From Rhododendron vialii (lineage: Eukaryota; Streptophyta; Magnoliopsida; Ericales; Ericaceae), in NCBI RefSeq assembly GCF_030253575.1, contig NC_080560.1, forward strand, positions 41,649,001 to 41,713,000: DNA of 64,000 bases. The letters run 5' to 3'. The notes below the pieces were generated by a model. That model made no database searches. It was not told the origin of the DNA and was given only the letters and a program-made list of their open reading frames with translations. Below are positions 51,001 through 62,907 of the stretch, piece after piece. Both the position numbers and the translations under genes were made by a program. The number at the start of each line of letters is the position of its first letter. Position 1 is the stretch's first letter.

Positions 51001-51236
51001 GTTGTAGAACCCCTATGCATGGTCTGTGAAATGGATTGAACTTTGCGGTCATATGTTTCTCGTCTGGTTTCTGTGTTTTTCTTATGTTTCGCTGAATTGT
51101 TTCTGTTTTCCAAATTTGGCTCTGTTTGTTTCGTGCAGGACAGGTGAAGGAGTTTGATGCCCCGTCTCAGTTGCTGAAGAGGCCTTCCTTGTTTGGAGCA
51201 TTAGTACAAGAGTATGCAAGCCGGTCAGAAATATGA
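42083..51236 (+). CDS. ABCC4: ABC transporter class C (ABCC4/ABCC14 type)
   Basis: Full-size multidrug-resistance-type exporter. Twelve exons: 42083-44176, 44762-45082, 45414-45500, 46063-46265, 46576-46993, 47315-47479, 47693-47987, 48636-48850, 49375-49680, 49785-49848, 50460-50699, 51139-51236; all phases agree, giving 1501 aa (Arabidopsis ABCC4 about 1516). It has an N-terminal hydrophobic TMD0 region, two membrane domains and two ATPase domains. NBD1: Walker [10 protein letters not shown] (about 675), LSGGQ (about 765), Walker B YLLDD. NBD2: Walker [10 protein letters not shown] (about 1294), WSVGQ in place of LSGGQ (about 1397) as in this clade, and ILFMDEAT. A linker of about 200 residues joins the halves. 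ABCC4 in Arabidopsis is a plasma-membrane protein linked to folate and cytokinin transport; substrate here is unproved, and ABCC14 is an alternative name. Confidence 0.93.
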
Positions 51237-52335
51237 GCATTACCGAGAAATTACTCAAGCTTCTGGGAATACAGCTACATGTACCGACCTTGTCTCCGGA
51301 AGACACAAGACTCATGGTTGGTGGGTATTGGGGCGGGCACACTACGCGACTGTGTTCCCCAGATACAAAATAATTTCTCGAGCGCAACCATTGCTATAGG
51401 TGCAACATATTTAGAGAGCCAGTTGGTGGGAATCTCTTGTTAAGAAGAGCTATGCACTTGTGTTATTAGATGCTAGGATTGCCCAAATTGTAGCCTTATT
51501 ATTAGGATCAATTTTTGTGATGTCAATAGTTTACTTTTATGTGTAAATTTATCCTTTCTTCTAAAATTTATCACTCCCTTCATTTATAACTGCCGCACAT
51601 GTTGCTTTTAACCGCGAGAGAAAAGCACCTCTAATAGAGGTAAAAACGCTGCTATTAGTAAAAAGATTAAACTTTTACGTCCTCTTTTTGTCTCCTTAGT
51701 AAAATAGATTCGTTGTAACATACTTTAACAAATATTCATTTCTCATTTCAACAAAAAATAAATATTCATTTCCTTTCCATTTTTGTAGACCAATAGAAAA
51801 ATAGAACAAATATAATAGTAGTAATATGTTATGTAACAGTTATATACCAGCCACAGTTAGAAACAGTATAAGGCCTTCATTTTCATTTACCATTTTTATA
51901 TCAATTTTGTTCAAGGGTAAAATTGAAAAATACACATTTTCAATCTAATCTTATCTCATATAAAACAAACATGTTAGATAATAATCCTATCGTTCAATCC
52001 TATCCCATGTAAAACAAATGTGAGTAGTGATACAGTTATGAGGAGCGATATCAACAAGGCTGCAAAAAAACCGAGCTTTTTGACTCGGTAGAAACTCATT
52101 CGAGTTTGATGATATTAAACAAACCAATCCTAAATATGACAGTATTCGGTTCGATTAGACTCGCATACCTGGAGTATATATATGTATGTATGTATAAATA
52201 ACTCCTAAGAACTTCACAAATAACTCCTAAGAATTTCGCATATAATATTGAGTTAGTAGAAACAACTTGACATCTTTGGACAACAAAAAATTGTGCATAA
52301 CTTAGGACAACAAGAAATTGTGCATAACTTACTAG
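51237..52335. other. Convergent intergenic region
   Basis: Lies between the stop of the ABCC gene and the end of the LeuRS sequence on the other strand. It should hold both 3' regions. Two short tandem repeats occur near the right end: AATAACTCCTAAGAA(C/T)TT at about 52197 and 52221, and GGACAACAA(A/G)AAATTGTGCATAACTTA in shorter parts at about 52278 and 52304. No gene. Confidence 0.55.
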
Positions 52336-55300
52336 TTAGTATCCAACAGATAGATCATCTTCAAACTCGAAAATGGCCATAGGATTGATTCCCGTGGAGA
52401 CTTGAATTCCAGCTTTCTTAACAGCATCAACTTCTGCGACAGACAGAATTTCCAACCGTTGGAGGCCTAGCCGTTTCTTCGCCAGTTCCAAATTCTTCTC
52501 CACGACCTCAGCCATGCAAAAAGGCAGCTTCAAATCCAAGGCTTGAACCCCAACTAGAAGGCAATCTGTCTTGGAATTCAAGAAAACGCATCAGGTTCTG
52601 CTTGGAGTTGCCTCGCTGCCAAATTTTACTGTGCTGCAGTGCTTCCGCCGTCTCCTTGTCCACTGAAAACCTGCTTCGCAGTGTCTCCCAACATTCGTTC
52701 TCCCACCCATCGTATTGCTCAGCAATGAACACAAGGGTAGCCACCCTCGTCGGTCTTTTTGCATCACCAGTTGCACTTGATTTATTTTTCTTGAGGAGCT
52801 GCTTCCTTATTGAGACAATCAATCCTTGCAAATAAGTGTTGGCCTTTTTAAGGGTCATATCAGGTGCATCAGCTTCAGGCCATCCTGCTTTAATGGCATA
52901 ACCGTTCTTCTTAAGAATCACCCTCCAAGCGTACTCAGCGTAATGAGGGCAAACGGGAACAATGAGCCTTGTCTGAGCATCCATAAACCGCCACAACAGA
53001 TCTCGGTTCATTCCCTCTGAGCCGCAAGAAAGCCTATACTCGTCCCTGGCAGCTTGTAAGTCATAGAATCCCGTTTTGAGAGCCTCCCGAAACATAGAGT
53101 CACTGTAGTTCTTCTTTGTCGTTTCGACTGTGATGTTCATGTCATTGGAAAACACATGATCGGAATAAGTCGAAGGTGGACCACTTCTTAAAGATGACTC
53201 TGTAGCAATGACCCCCTCCATCCAGGATAGCTCTTTTGTGAGCTTTAGGATTGCAGGATTAGCAGTCTCAAAAGCAAAGTTGGCATCGTCCATGCCGTCA
53301 CCTGCATCTGCAATAGCAAATCTTGTGGCAGAAGCTGAAAATTTCTTAATCGCTTCGCGAAGCATCATAAAATTCCCTGTTGATTTGGACATCTTCTTAG
53401 AATTCAGCATAAGATGCCCATTGCATCTAAATCCCCTAGGCCAATGGCGCTTGGGCATAAGGGCAGTGTGATTGTAAATGCAAAAACTAAGATGGTTTTG
53501 AATCAGATCCTTGCCGGAAACCCGGAGATCCATTGGATACCAATAATCAAACTCCTGTTTCATCTCTTGAAGAAGACAAGAAGGTATATATGTCAACTCC
53601 GGGTACAACCCACCACAAAATAAGTAGTCCCAGACCTCATCTGTCATCTGTTCTGGTCTTATAGAAGCAGTATCAGAACCACCGTACATATCTCCTCGCT
53701 GCAATAGATGAGACATGGTATAGTATGCCATGTAAAGAGTGGAATCGGACAAAGAATCAACAAGAAAATCCTCATCCCATGGGATGCGTGTCCCATCCCC
53801 ATAACTACGAGAAGAAGCCCATCCATGAAGCCGCTCCAATGCATACTCAACAGCAAGTCGTGTATCGTCAGAGTATAGATTCATCCTTGCCAAGCACTCA
53901 TTTGCAAGCTTCTTCCATTCTGGTAGCCCATAAAGGATGCACCACTGATCGGTCAAAGCCACGACACACTTGTTCCCTGATCTAGACATGACCTCCTTCT
54001 CAGGCTCGCAATAGATAACAGCTAGACCAAGCTCTAAAAGCTTTGTCTTGACCAAGCTCTTAGCCTCCTGCACTTTCATTCCAGCATACTCTCCCACAAT
54101 CATGGTCCCAAGATAGAGTCCTTCCTTGTAAACTTCTTTCTTGGTCTTATCTAGTTTATCCCTCTCATTCTGACTCTTTATCTTCATCTTCGAGCAAATT
54201 TTCTCAGCAGAGTTATCCCCAAAATCTGGGTGGTTGATGATTGGTATAATCTCAAATGGTAGGACCCACTCATCCTTCACACCATACTTCGCCCTAAGAG
54301 CAGGTTTTGATTTCAAATCATGTAATGCCATGTAATCATCTGGAGAATCACTAGGCACACTAGTAACAATTCCGGTACCCGTGTCAGTGAGAACCGACAA
54401 CATGGGGAGACAATATATAATTTCATTCAAGGCCAAAGGAGACCTGAGAGGCAGACCAATAAGGTCATGGCCAGTCAGCTCAACCAAACAAGTAGGCTTT
54501 TCTGGGACACGCGATAAACCCTGATAAGCCATATTAAGGGCTGCCCTCTCAGTTACAATATATACCTCGGTCTCATTGATTTCAAAAGCTCCATACTTTC
54601 CTTCGGGAAGCACCCACGAATTCATTTGGCCATACATGGTTTCAGGCCTCAATGTAGCTGCTGCAAGATAAACTCTCCTGGCTTCCAAAGCACTCAATTT
54701 TGGAGGAAAAGGTGGGACAACCTCCATCTTGATTAGCGTGTATTCTACAGGAGTAACACCTTTGCCTGAAGCCCGATCATGATCGGCACATGGCTGGCCA
54801 TCCAAAGGAGAATAGATAGCGTATCTCAAGTCCTTCACCATCTTGCCCTTTTCTTTCAACTTCCTCATGTGCCACTGGACAAATGAATTAAAAAAAGGGT
54901 TTCTATCGGTAGTTATAAACGTGCGCCTCCAATCACAACCCAAACCAAAAGCCATCAAATCCTTTACCGCCGAAGGAGGAAAATGGTTCATCCAATGAGA
55001 TGGGACTTGGAACTTTGGAATTTCCTCTTCAGACTTGCCCCAAAGCTACATTATATCCCATTGGTGCTTGTCCCCACAAGATTTAGCTGCTGCCTTGGAC
55101 TTCTTACCATTAAATTTCCGCTCAACATCTTTACTTCCTTCAGTTTTTGACCCGGGAGTCAGTACCTCCTCTTTAACAATGGGAAACTTCGGGGGACAAC
55201 CAAATTTCTCGATCTCCACTTAAGCTTATCTGCTGCAGCCTTGATTGGCATTCCAGTGCAGTGAAAAGCAAAAGGTAACAGCACATTTGCACCCCTTAAC

Positions 55301-55545
55301 CGGTGAAATGCAGCAGCAAATTCCAATTTGGAAAGGGTGAATGCATGCCCCAAGTGAAGATGACCGTTCATATAAGGCATTGGAAAAGTTCCGAAGAACT
55401 TTTCTCCCGGTTTGGGAGCTTCTGCTTTAGAATCAGCCTTAAACTCATCACCTTCTTCCCACCACTTTTGAACCTGGGATTCAATTTCCAACAACCGGTC
55501 TCTCCTAGCAAAGCTCTTCCCAGCAATCTCATCATCCATTTCCAT
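52336..55545 (-). pseudogene. Cytosolic leucyl-tRNA synthetase, disrupted
   Basis: Homologous along its length to plant cytosolic LeuRS (class I, charges tRNA-Leu). The ATG at 55545 begins the family N-terminus; the HIGH-type motif (PYMNGHLHLGH), the editing domain and KMSKS are all readable. Three lesions are seen: one base lost near 55217, shifting frame after AADKLK; an in-frame TAG at 55048-55046; and a further shift near 52568, after FLEF, where the family frame continues as TDCLLVGVQALDLKLPF to a stop at 52336. Between lesions two and three an 827-codon stretch stays open. There are no introns. The long intact centre means inactivation is recent, or that some lesions are assembly errors. 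Near the last lesion a short family segment also seems missing. The remaining protein could not make leucyl-tRNA without the HIGH half. Confidence 0.8.
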
Positions 55546-56464
55546 ACCGCGAAAGAGTTGACAAAAACTGCACAATACACAACAATTTAGATATGCTCAT
55601 TCATAAAAGTGAGCAACAAATTTTTGACACATTCTGAGCTTCTAGTAATGAAAATTATTAAATTAGCTATTTCTTTCTTTCAACCAAAGAGTATTACGCC
55701 AAAACAATCATACAACACCCAAGGCAGCCGAATTCCCAGAAAGAGACATTATTAAAAAAAGACAAGGCCACAAGGGTCTATGGGGGATGGGTGACAGCAA
55801 GTGTTTTCTCACCCAGGTTGCCAAAGGGGCTGTAAGCGTTCAAATGACCAGAAACCATAACAAACTATTGCGGAAAAAAAGGTAAAACGAAAATAATATC
55901 TGTTGCATAAATAAAGAAATACAATTAAATGCCATCTGAATTGCTATCTCCTAATCAATGGCTCCTAGGGCCAAGGCCCCCTGGCCTGCTCATGTATCGA
56001 ATGCTGTAAGTACCGATATGTAGAACTATTGACAATATCGATGCAATTCTATCGAGAATAATGGGCATGCAGTAAAAACTACAACTTTAAATTGATTTGG
56101 ATAAATTTTCATCGAATCCGAAAATCGAAACTAACAAAGTTAATATTAGCTCACAGGAGCAGAATTCCAGATGGGGTCCGAAGCTAAACCGCTGGAGGGC
56201 GGCGAGAACGAAACAATAGGGGCAAAATGGGAGAAAGTATGACAAAAGGCAAGTTCATACCAAAAGTGGGGGGAAACAAGAAACACAGTGAACATAAAAA
56301 AGCAAGTGAACAGAGAAAGTAAATGGGTAGAAAGGGATTTAAAGAGAAGATCTTCTTCGATTGGAGTCGAATTTGCAAGGGAGAAGACGCCTCGATGGAA
56401 CCATTGGCTGTAGAAAGCGTCTCATCAAGATGTAATAACAAACCATAGTGACACCCAGAACACA

Positions 56465-56466
<2 letters not shown>

Positions 56467-56540
<74 letters not shown>
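56467..56540. repeat. Compound (CA)15(GA)22 microsatellite
   Basis: Perfect CA dinucleotides from 56467 to 56496 pass directly into perfect GA dinucleotides to 56540. On the LeuRS strand this reads as CT followed by GT. Confidence 0.95.
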
Positions 56541-56544
<4 letters not shown>

Positions 56545-57050
56545 GTTCACTTCACTAGGTTTTCCCTTCCCAAAGTTAAAATCTTGGTTAATTATGTGGC
56601 TTTTGGTGAGGAAACAATTCTCACGCCTGAAGTGGCTTCCCACTCTTGATATTTTGATCTTGCTTCGTGGAATCGAGAAAATAGCTCTACCTATTCTCAC
56701 GCTGGTGGTGGTAGAAGGAGGTCGATGTGAGAGGCGGTGGTAGAGTGGTGGAGGGGGGAGGTTGCGGTGGAGTCCGAGGGAGGGTGCCTTGCGACGGCGA
56801 GGGTGCATGCATGGCGGAGATCGGCAGAGGACGAGGAGAGTTACAAAAGAACAGGAGTTTTAAGGTAAAAGTAAATTTTGAAGTGAATAAAATTTCACTT
56901 TCCCAATTTCTCTCTGGTCGATTCTACACCAATTCTCTATCAACAAACAAAAAAAAAAAATTGGCACAAACAAAATTTTTTTTGGCATTATCATTATCTT
57001 AATTTTATTGACATTAAAAACAACGCTAAAGAGTTTAAATTAGGATTGTG

Positions 57051-57156
57051 ATTTTGACACTCTAAAAATTGATGGAAGAGCTCCAAAACTGAACTATATT
57101 AATACACAAAACGACATTGTTTTGAAGCCCTCCATCAATTTTTGGAGTGTTAAAAT
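57051..57156. mobile_element. MITE with ATTTTGACACTC ends
   Basis: Inverted ends ATTTTGACACTCTAAAAATTG and, reverse-complemented from the right, ATTTTAACACTCCAAAAATTG (each shown only to its core), with matching GATGGA next. Same terminal word as the element at 15601-15731. Lies about 770 bp upstream of the ESD4 start. Confidence 0.7.
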
Positions 57157-57923
57157 TAATTTCCTTTAAATTATATACACCTTGGGTGGAAACCCAAAAT
57201 TTTCAACCACCACTAGTTGTGGGCTCAACTGTGCATATGGTACATTAATTTGTATCGTTTATCTTGTAGGGGCTCACAGGCAGCATATGTTTTTAAAAAA
57301 ATAGTTTTATTAGATATGGATAAGTATATAAAAAATTGAAGTTTGATTTACATATAATCGACGGTAGATAAGTTTAAAATTAAACTGTCCATAACCGTCT
57401 ATTTTATTAACTAAAATTTTAATCTTTGATGTACTTATCGACATCTGATAAACATGATTTTTTGCGTGATTATACTACTTTACGAACTCTATTGGATGAA
57501 CGATTCAGATAGTAATTAAAAATAACGCACGGTAAAGCCCGCAATGAGTGGTGGTCCCGGCGGAAACCATGGGATTTCCATCCATGGCGGCGGAAAAAAT
57601 TTAAACTCATGTTTAAAATGTGTATCAAAACGAGGGGCATCCAAGTCATTTCCCATATTTTTATTACCCAAAAAAACAAGAGTCATTTCCCACCACCAAA
57701 GCATATCTCTCTGAGCCATTGTTCTTCGATTCGGAGATCTCCAAGATCACATATTCACGTCTCTCTTTTCCCTCATAGAAACCCTAATCACAACCAACTT
57801 TCCTCAAATTTAGGGTTCCGTTCCAATTTCTTCGAATTCCACACCCCATTGTTTCTGCTGAAGAAATGGTACACCTCAGGCAAGGTAACCTCTTTCCCTT
57901 CTAGGGTTTCGCAATTTCCTTCA

Positions 57924-60900
57924 ATGGGTGCCCTAACGACCAACCGAAAACGCCGCGACGAGTACTACACCTTGGATTACAAGCTCCCGTCATCATATTA
58001 CACGCCCAATGACGACAACCAGATCGATCTACACGTTTCGAAGAAGCCCAGATTTCAACCCCCCTCGTATCCGATTGCAGAAACCAGGGTTTCCTCGAAA
58101 AGTGCGGAAACTAGGGTTTCGAGAGTGTTTCGGTACCCCGAGCCAGTTAATCGGATCGGGAGGGAAGTTCATGCTCCTTGTAGGTTTCCAAAGTTAGGCT
58201 TTTTGGCGGGTTCGAATCGTAGTAATTCGAGGCCTAGCGGAGAGGAGTTTGGGGATGTAATTGGGAGTATACCGAGGTTTGGTTATAATTGGGGGAAGAA
58301 TCGGGCGCTTGAGGCTGTGAGGTATTTCCAGAAGGATAAGGAAGTTGTTCATATTGATGTTGATGTAGAGAACTATGAAGATGATGCTTTAGAGGACTCG
58401 AGCATTGAGAAGGATGAGTGGGCGAAGAATCACGCGATGAAGAATTTTGTGTATAGGAAAAAGGATAAGGAAGTGATGGACGTTGATGTAGAGGACTATG
58501 GAAATGATGCTCTGAAGGGCTCGAGCATTGGGAAGGTTGATTGGGCAAAGAATCACGCGGTAGAGAGTTTTGGGTATAGGAAAACGGATAAGGAAGTGGT
58601 TGATGTCGAGGAAGAGAAGTGTAGAAGTAATGTGTCGACAGGCTCAAGCATTGAGGAAGTTGAATTTATGGAAGATGAAGTGGTTCCGAGTTTGCAAGGA
58701 TTGGATGGCAAAGTTGTGGAGCGTAATTTTCGACCATCTTCGTCATCAGTGGTTTCTGAGTTGACGAAAGTGGATAATAATGCTGCAATTTCATTGGAGC
58801 AGAAATTGGAAAAATTGGAACTTTTGGGGTTGCCAATGTACAAGAAGTTGCTCCAAAATGTGGAGCGGCGAAAACCTAAGTTGGATAGCTTGAGTTTTGA
58901 AATTGAATTAAATGAGACGCGCCGTGCTACGCTTCAATTACTGCGCCCTGTGAAGAGAGTGGAGGAGGAGGTGAAATTTCATTACAACTTCCATTGTTGG
59001 GAGTGCCATATACATATTTCTGTTTTTAGTGTATGTTTGCTTATACTTTATACCATGTTAATTTGTTTTAGGACGTGCTTCAAGATGCTCTTCGTGAACC
59101 GTTTTTGCCTCTTACGAAGGAAGAAGAGGCTGAGGTTTCTCGGGCCTTGTCTAATTCCTATAGGTAGTGTATTGATGAGTCCACCATTTGCTTTTGAAAA
59201 GGGACGGCTATTTGCATTTTGATCTCTACGGTTCTTACTTTTGCAGGAGGAGAGTTTTGGTTACTCATGAAAACTCTAATATTGAGATCACTGGAGAGCT
59301 TTTGCAATGTTTGAGACCGGGTGCATGGTTGAACGATGAGGTAACAACTGTCAACATGTCGGATGTTGGCGGTTTCTATATAATGTTTTGTAATGAATGA
59401 TTGAGATCATCCAGGCATATATTTAACTTGTAATGTTGTTTGTTAGTTTTGAATGGAGTTTCCTGACTGGCCTTCTCTTGTAGGTCATAAATATTTATCT
59501 TGAATTGCTCAAAGAGAGGGAAAAGAGGCAGCCCAAAAACTTTTTGAAGTGTCACTTCTTCAACACATTCTTTTACAAGAAGGTTCGTACTGCTTTGTTG
59601 CCTAAGTTTTCAGATATGTGTGTGTAATATTTCTTGTATGGTGTTATTTTTTGGGCCTAACTTTTGAACATTCTTTCATCAATTCACTTGCCTTTTTGAC
59701 TCTTAACTTCTATAACCATCATTTAGTCTAAGAGACTTATGTTTGTTCAGAGAAAATATAATGTATACATTGCATCATCTTGCCATGCTGCTGATCTCAG
59801 TGTGGACATTGCACAATGTAATGTCCACTTTACCCTGTTGTGGTTTAGTCCAGAAACCATACGGGGGTTATGTGGTCAAGTCAAAATTTCAGGGAGACGA
59901 ACTGCACGAGGCCTAAACCACAAGGGGGTAAAGTGGACTTTTCCCTAAGTGTTTTACTGTAACGGACTGGACTCGTGGTCTAAGCATATATTTTCAATGC
60001 TTACAATGAGGCAAATAGGTATTATTGTTACTCGTGGTTGATTTGTTCAATGAATATGCATTACTTATTTATGTACCATCAACATATGCTTCCATTTAAG
60101 CATGACGAGGCCAGAAGACAAACGGGATATGATCGTTATAGTCCATCTTTATCTGCTAACTCCCCTGTTTCCTGGAAGGCAAGAAATAATTTTCAAATAT
60201 GCTTCTATGAATGGGAGATTGTACTTTTTGAAGTTTCCTTTGAGGTTGTATTTTCCTAGTGGTAATATATAAGGTGCTATCACCTAGGTATATGTCTGTT
60301 TCTAGCTGTGTAGTAACCATTTAACAAACGAGGACTTGCTTTTGTCACTTTCTAGTTGGGTATCATTTTGTATTATTCAAGTTCAGTAGCGTCGATATCC
60401 TAATCTTCTTCTTCTTAACGTCAAACCAGTTATTCAGTGGGAGGAAAAGCTATGATTTTAAATCAGTACGAAGGTGGACAACTCAAAGGAAACTGGGATA
60501 CTGTCTTCGTGAGTGTGATAAGGTGAGTGGTGTCATGTGTTCCATTTAGTAGTTTTTTCATTGTTTATTTGTCTTTCCTTTTCCGATAGTATGTTTATCT
60601 GCATTCTAATTTTGTGAATATGCTCAGATATTTATTCCCATCCACAAAGAAGTTCACTGGTGCTTAGCAGTTATCAACTTGAAGGATCAGAAATTCCAAT
60701 ATCTTGATTCACTCGGATGTTTTGACACTCAAGTGCTGAAAGTACTGGTATGTGTTTTATTTTTATGCTTTCGTATACTTCATTTATGATCCATCTGCTG
60801 TAAAGGTTGTATACATAGACCTTTATTTTAACCTAGTGTACTCTGGTGGCACCCCCTTGCTGGGGCCCTGTGGTTGACCTTTTCAGCTTCAGATAAAGTA

Positions 60901-62907
60901 TTGCACCCAATCAGCTTTCATTTTCAGGCACATGGGAAGTTCTAAGTTGTTCTGTTAAAGCATCCAACTCAAAATCAATTGGCAATGAATGGAGAGGTCA
61001 CCCAGGGTCATATACTAGTTTTGGAGTTTATATTTAACCGATGTGGGACAAGCTTTAACATTTTCCTCCTGAAGTACATTAATTTGTGTGGGTTTCTTGC
61101 TGCGAATGATACATGTTTTAGTGATTGTTGGTGTTGTACCAGGCTATGTACTTTGTGGATGAGGTGAAGGACAAGAGCGGAGACCACATTGATACTAGTT
61201 CCTGGAAGCAAGAATTCGTGGAGGACCTTCCCGAACAGGAAAATGGGTGTGTATGCTTTACAACTTTGCTTTTGCTTTCCAATTTCAATAAATGCCGATT
61301 TTAGATTAGCAAATGGAGTTTTTATGGAGGATGTTTGTTGTATGGTACTTGCCAGTTATTTATCTGGCTAGAAGCTTATGTTTCTCAAAACTCGAAAGTA
61401 AAAGAAAAGAAAGCATGTTTGAGCTCATGTTAGTCTTTTAGAGTTGGTTATTTTTGTGTTTGCCTTCAGAAAATAGATTCGCATGATTTGTGTTGAATGG
61501 TCAATGATAACCTTTTACATTTGAATTGGGCGGAAAGGGTAGCTCTCATGTTGATAAATTTCTGAACTTTAAATTGCATGGACTCGTCATTATTAATAGG
61601 AACCTGCCATTGTAGCCTGGTGGTTTAAGCCTTTAAGGCCATCACTGGATCAACGTAAGTTGAGGTTGTGTGCTCAACTTCTGCAAGCAACCCTTTGTCT
61701 TGTGCGTGCATTTGTGCTCTCCCTGGTTTTGCATGTTGGGGTGGGTCCAATGTGAGTGTGTAATACCTTATTTGTCATGCAAATGAAGATCACCATTTCC
61801 ATGTTTTTATTTCCACTTTTGTTAATCACTCATTTAATTTTTTCCAGTGTTTGTGTATTGAAATGTATCTAGCATTATTGAATGATGATGAAACATTGAA
61901 TTGGATACATGATCTGGATACAGGATCTATGGGTGATGCAAAAATCTCACTTGCATGCCCTTGTTTTAAATGTGAAAAAAAAGTTGTACGTTATTTCTAG
62001 GAACAATGGAATGGACTTTTAGAAGATATGTTACCTAAAAACGTGCATGCTGAATATGTTCAATATGTTTGTTTAGGGGGTGCAAACAGTGTTGTCAGTT
62101 ATGTCCCTGCTTTTGGTTTTCCTTTTTATCCTTTATTTTCCTGTGCTTAACATGTATGCTTATCTTTTATCATTTCTATGTCAGTCTCCTTTCATTAGAA
62201 AAGCACGTATACATCTTCCATTTATTAATTTATTATTTATTGTCACTTCATCTATGAACTTTCAGCAACTAGGATGTTGCGGAAATGTTATCTTGTGCGT
62301 TATATGTTATCTTCCATGCACATGGAAATGCTTATTCCGAACTGATAAATGGATGATATTTTGTTTCTTGACAGGTGGGACTGTGGCGTGTTCATGATCA
62401 AGTATGCTGACTTCTATAGTAGAGGTCTAGGACTCCATTTCAACCAGGTAAATGCCAGAAAGCATACTTTCTACTCTTGTGCATGCAAGTCACTTTTAGA
62501 AAATGTGGGTCTCCCTGTCCTAGTTTGGCTACATTTCAAGTGTTAGCTAAAGTATCTAGCATATATATCCCAGGCAGGGATTTGAAGCACATCATTGTGC
62601 CTCTGTGATTTTCAATATATGGACGGAGTGTGAAATATGGAGTTAGAAGGAAGTTTGGTGATCTTTCTTATCACTGAGCTATAACTATTGTAGATGGAGG
62701 GGAAAATTATTGAATGCCCCTGTGGTGCCCCAGGGGCATGGAATAATTACCCAGATGGAGGGTAGTTTGAGCCAAACCGTGTGAATGTGTATTTCCCCCC
62801 TATATTTGTTTGATTTGATGTTTCTTTTGGTTCTGTCCTTGTAGGAACATATGCCCTATTTTCGTTTGAGGACTGCAAAGGAGATTTTACGATTGAAAGC
62901 CGAGTGA
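57924..62907 (+). CDS. ESD4: ESD4/ULP1-like SUMO protease
   Basis: Nuclear cysteine protease of family C48 that removes SUMO from proteins and matures its precursor. Nine exons: 57924-58970, 59072-59163, 59247-59340, 59484-59582, 60430-60522, 60628-60747, 61143-61246, 62375-62447, 62845-62907; frame is kept, giving 594 aa. The start MGALTTNRKR matches the ESD4 start (MGAxxxNRKR). The C-terminal catalytic domain has His485 (EVHW), Asp502 (YLDSL), the oxyanion Gln547 and the nucleophile Cys553 in NGWDCG, whose glycine codon is split by an intron. The domain opens with ENSNIEITGELLQCL..AWLNDE and ends YFRLRTAKEILRLKAE. The N-terminal half is variable and holds a three-unit tandem repeat. Arabidopsis ESD4 acts at the nuclear envelope and in flowering time; the same role is inferred only. 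Confidence 0.93.
58290..58664 (+). repeat. Three 41-43-residue tandem repeats in ESD4 N-terminus
   Basis: Units start at WGKNRALE (58290), WAKNHAMK (58419) and WAKNHAVE (58542), 129, 123 and about 123 bp long. Each contains a KDKEV or TDKEV word, a DV-rich acidic stretch and GSSI/DSSIE near its end. Differences are mostly substitutions, so the expansion is moderately old. Arabidopsis ESD4 has a comparable single KNRALEA-like segment. Confidence 0.85.
59822..59937. mobile_element. Small MITE in ESD4 intron 4
   Basis: Inverted ends GTCCACTTTACCCTGTTGTG and, from the right, GTCCACTTTACCCCCTTGTG continue into GGTTTAG, total about 117 bp. Lies mid-intron, away from the splice sites. Target duplication not determined. 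Confidence 0.65.

Larger units (their letters stand above)
55546..57923. promoter_or_regulatory. Divergent region between LeuRS and ESD4
   Basis: The LeuRS sequence and ESD4 face away from each other here. Segment 55576-56460 could be leader intron or promoter for the LeuRS copy. An upstream leader exon is plausible near 56590-56810. A compound microsatellite, (CA)n at 56467-56496 then (GA)n at 56497-56540, lies between. A MITE is at 57051-57156. About 57700-57923 probably is ESD4 leader; an in-frame ATG at 57609 exists but family homology begins at 57924. Confidence 0.45.

Noticed and set aside
56425-56808. 127-residue frame with long Ser-Leu run
   Set aside because: The Ser-Leu and Cys-Val runs are a translated (CT)n(GT)n microsatellite.
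57609-57923. Upstream in-frame ATG for ESD4
   Set aside because: The extra 105 residues show no homology, while the family start MGA..NRKR begins at 57924.
61605-61720. tRNA-like or SINE sequence in ESD4 intron 7
   Set aside because: TAGCCTGGTGG resembles an A-box, but no good B-box, cloverleaf, poly(A) or target repeat could be found.
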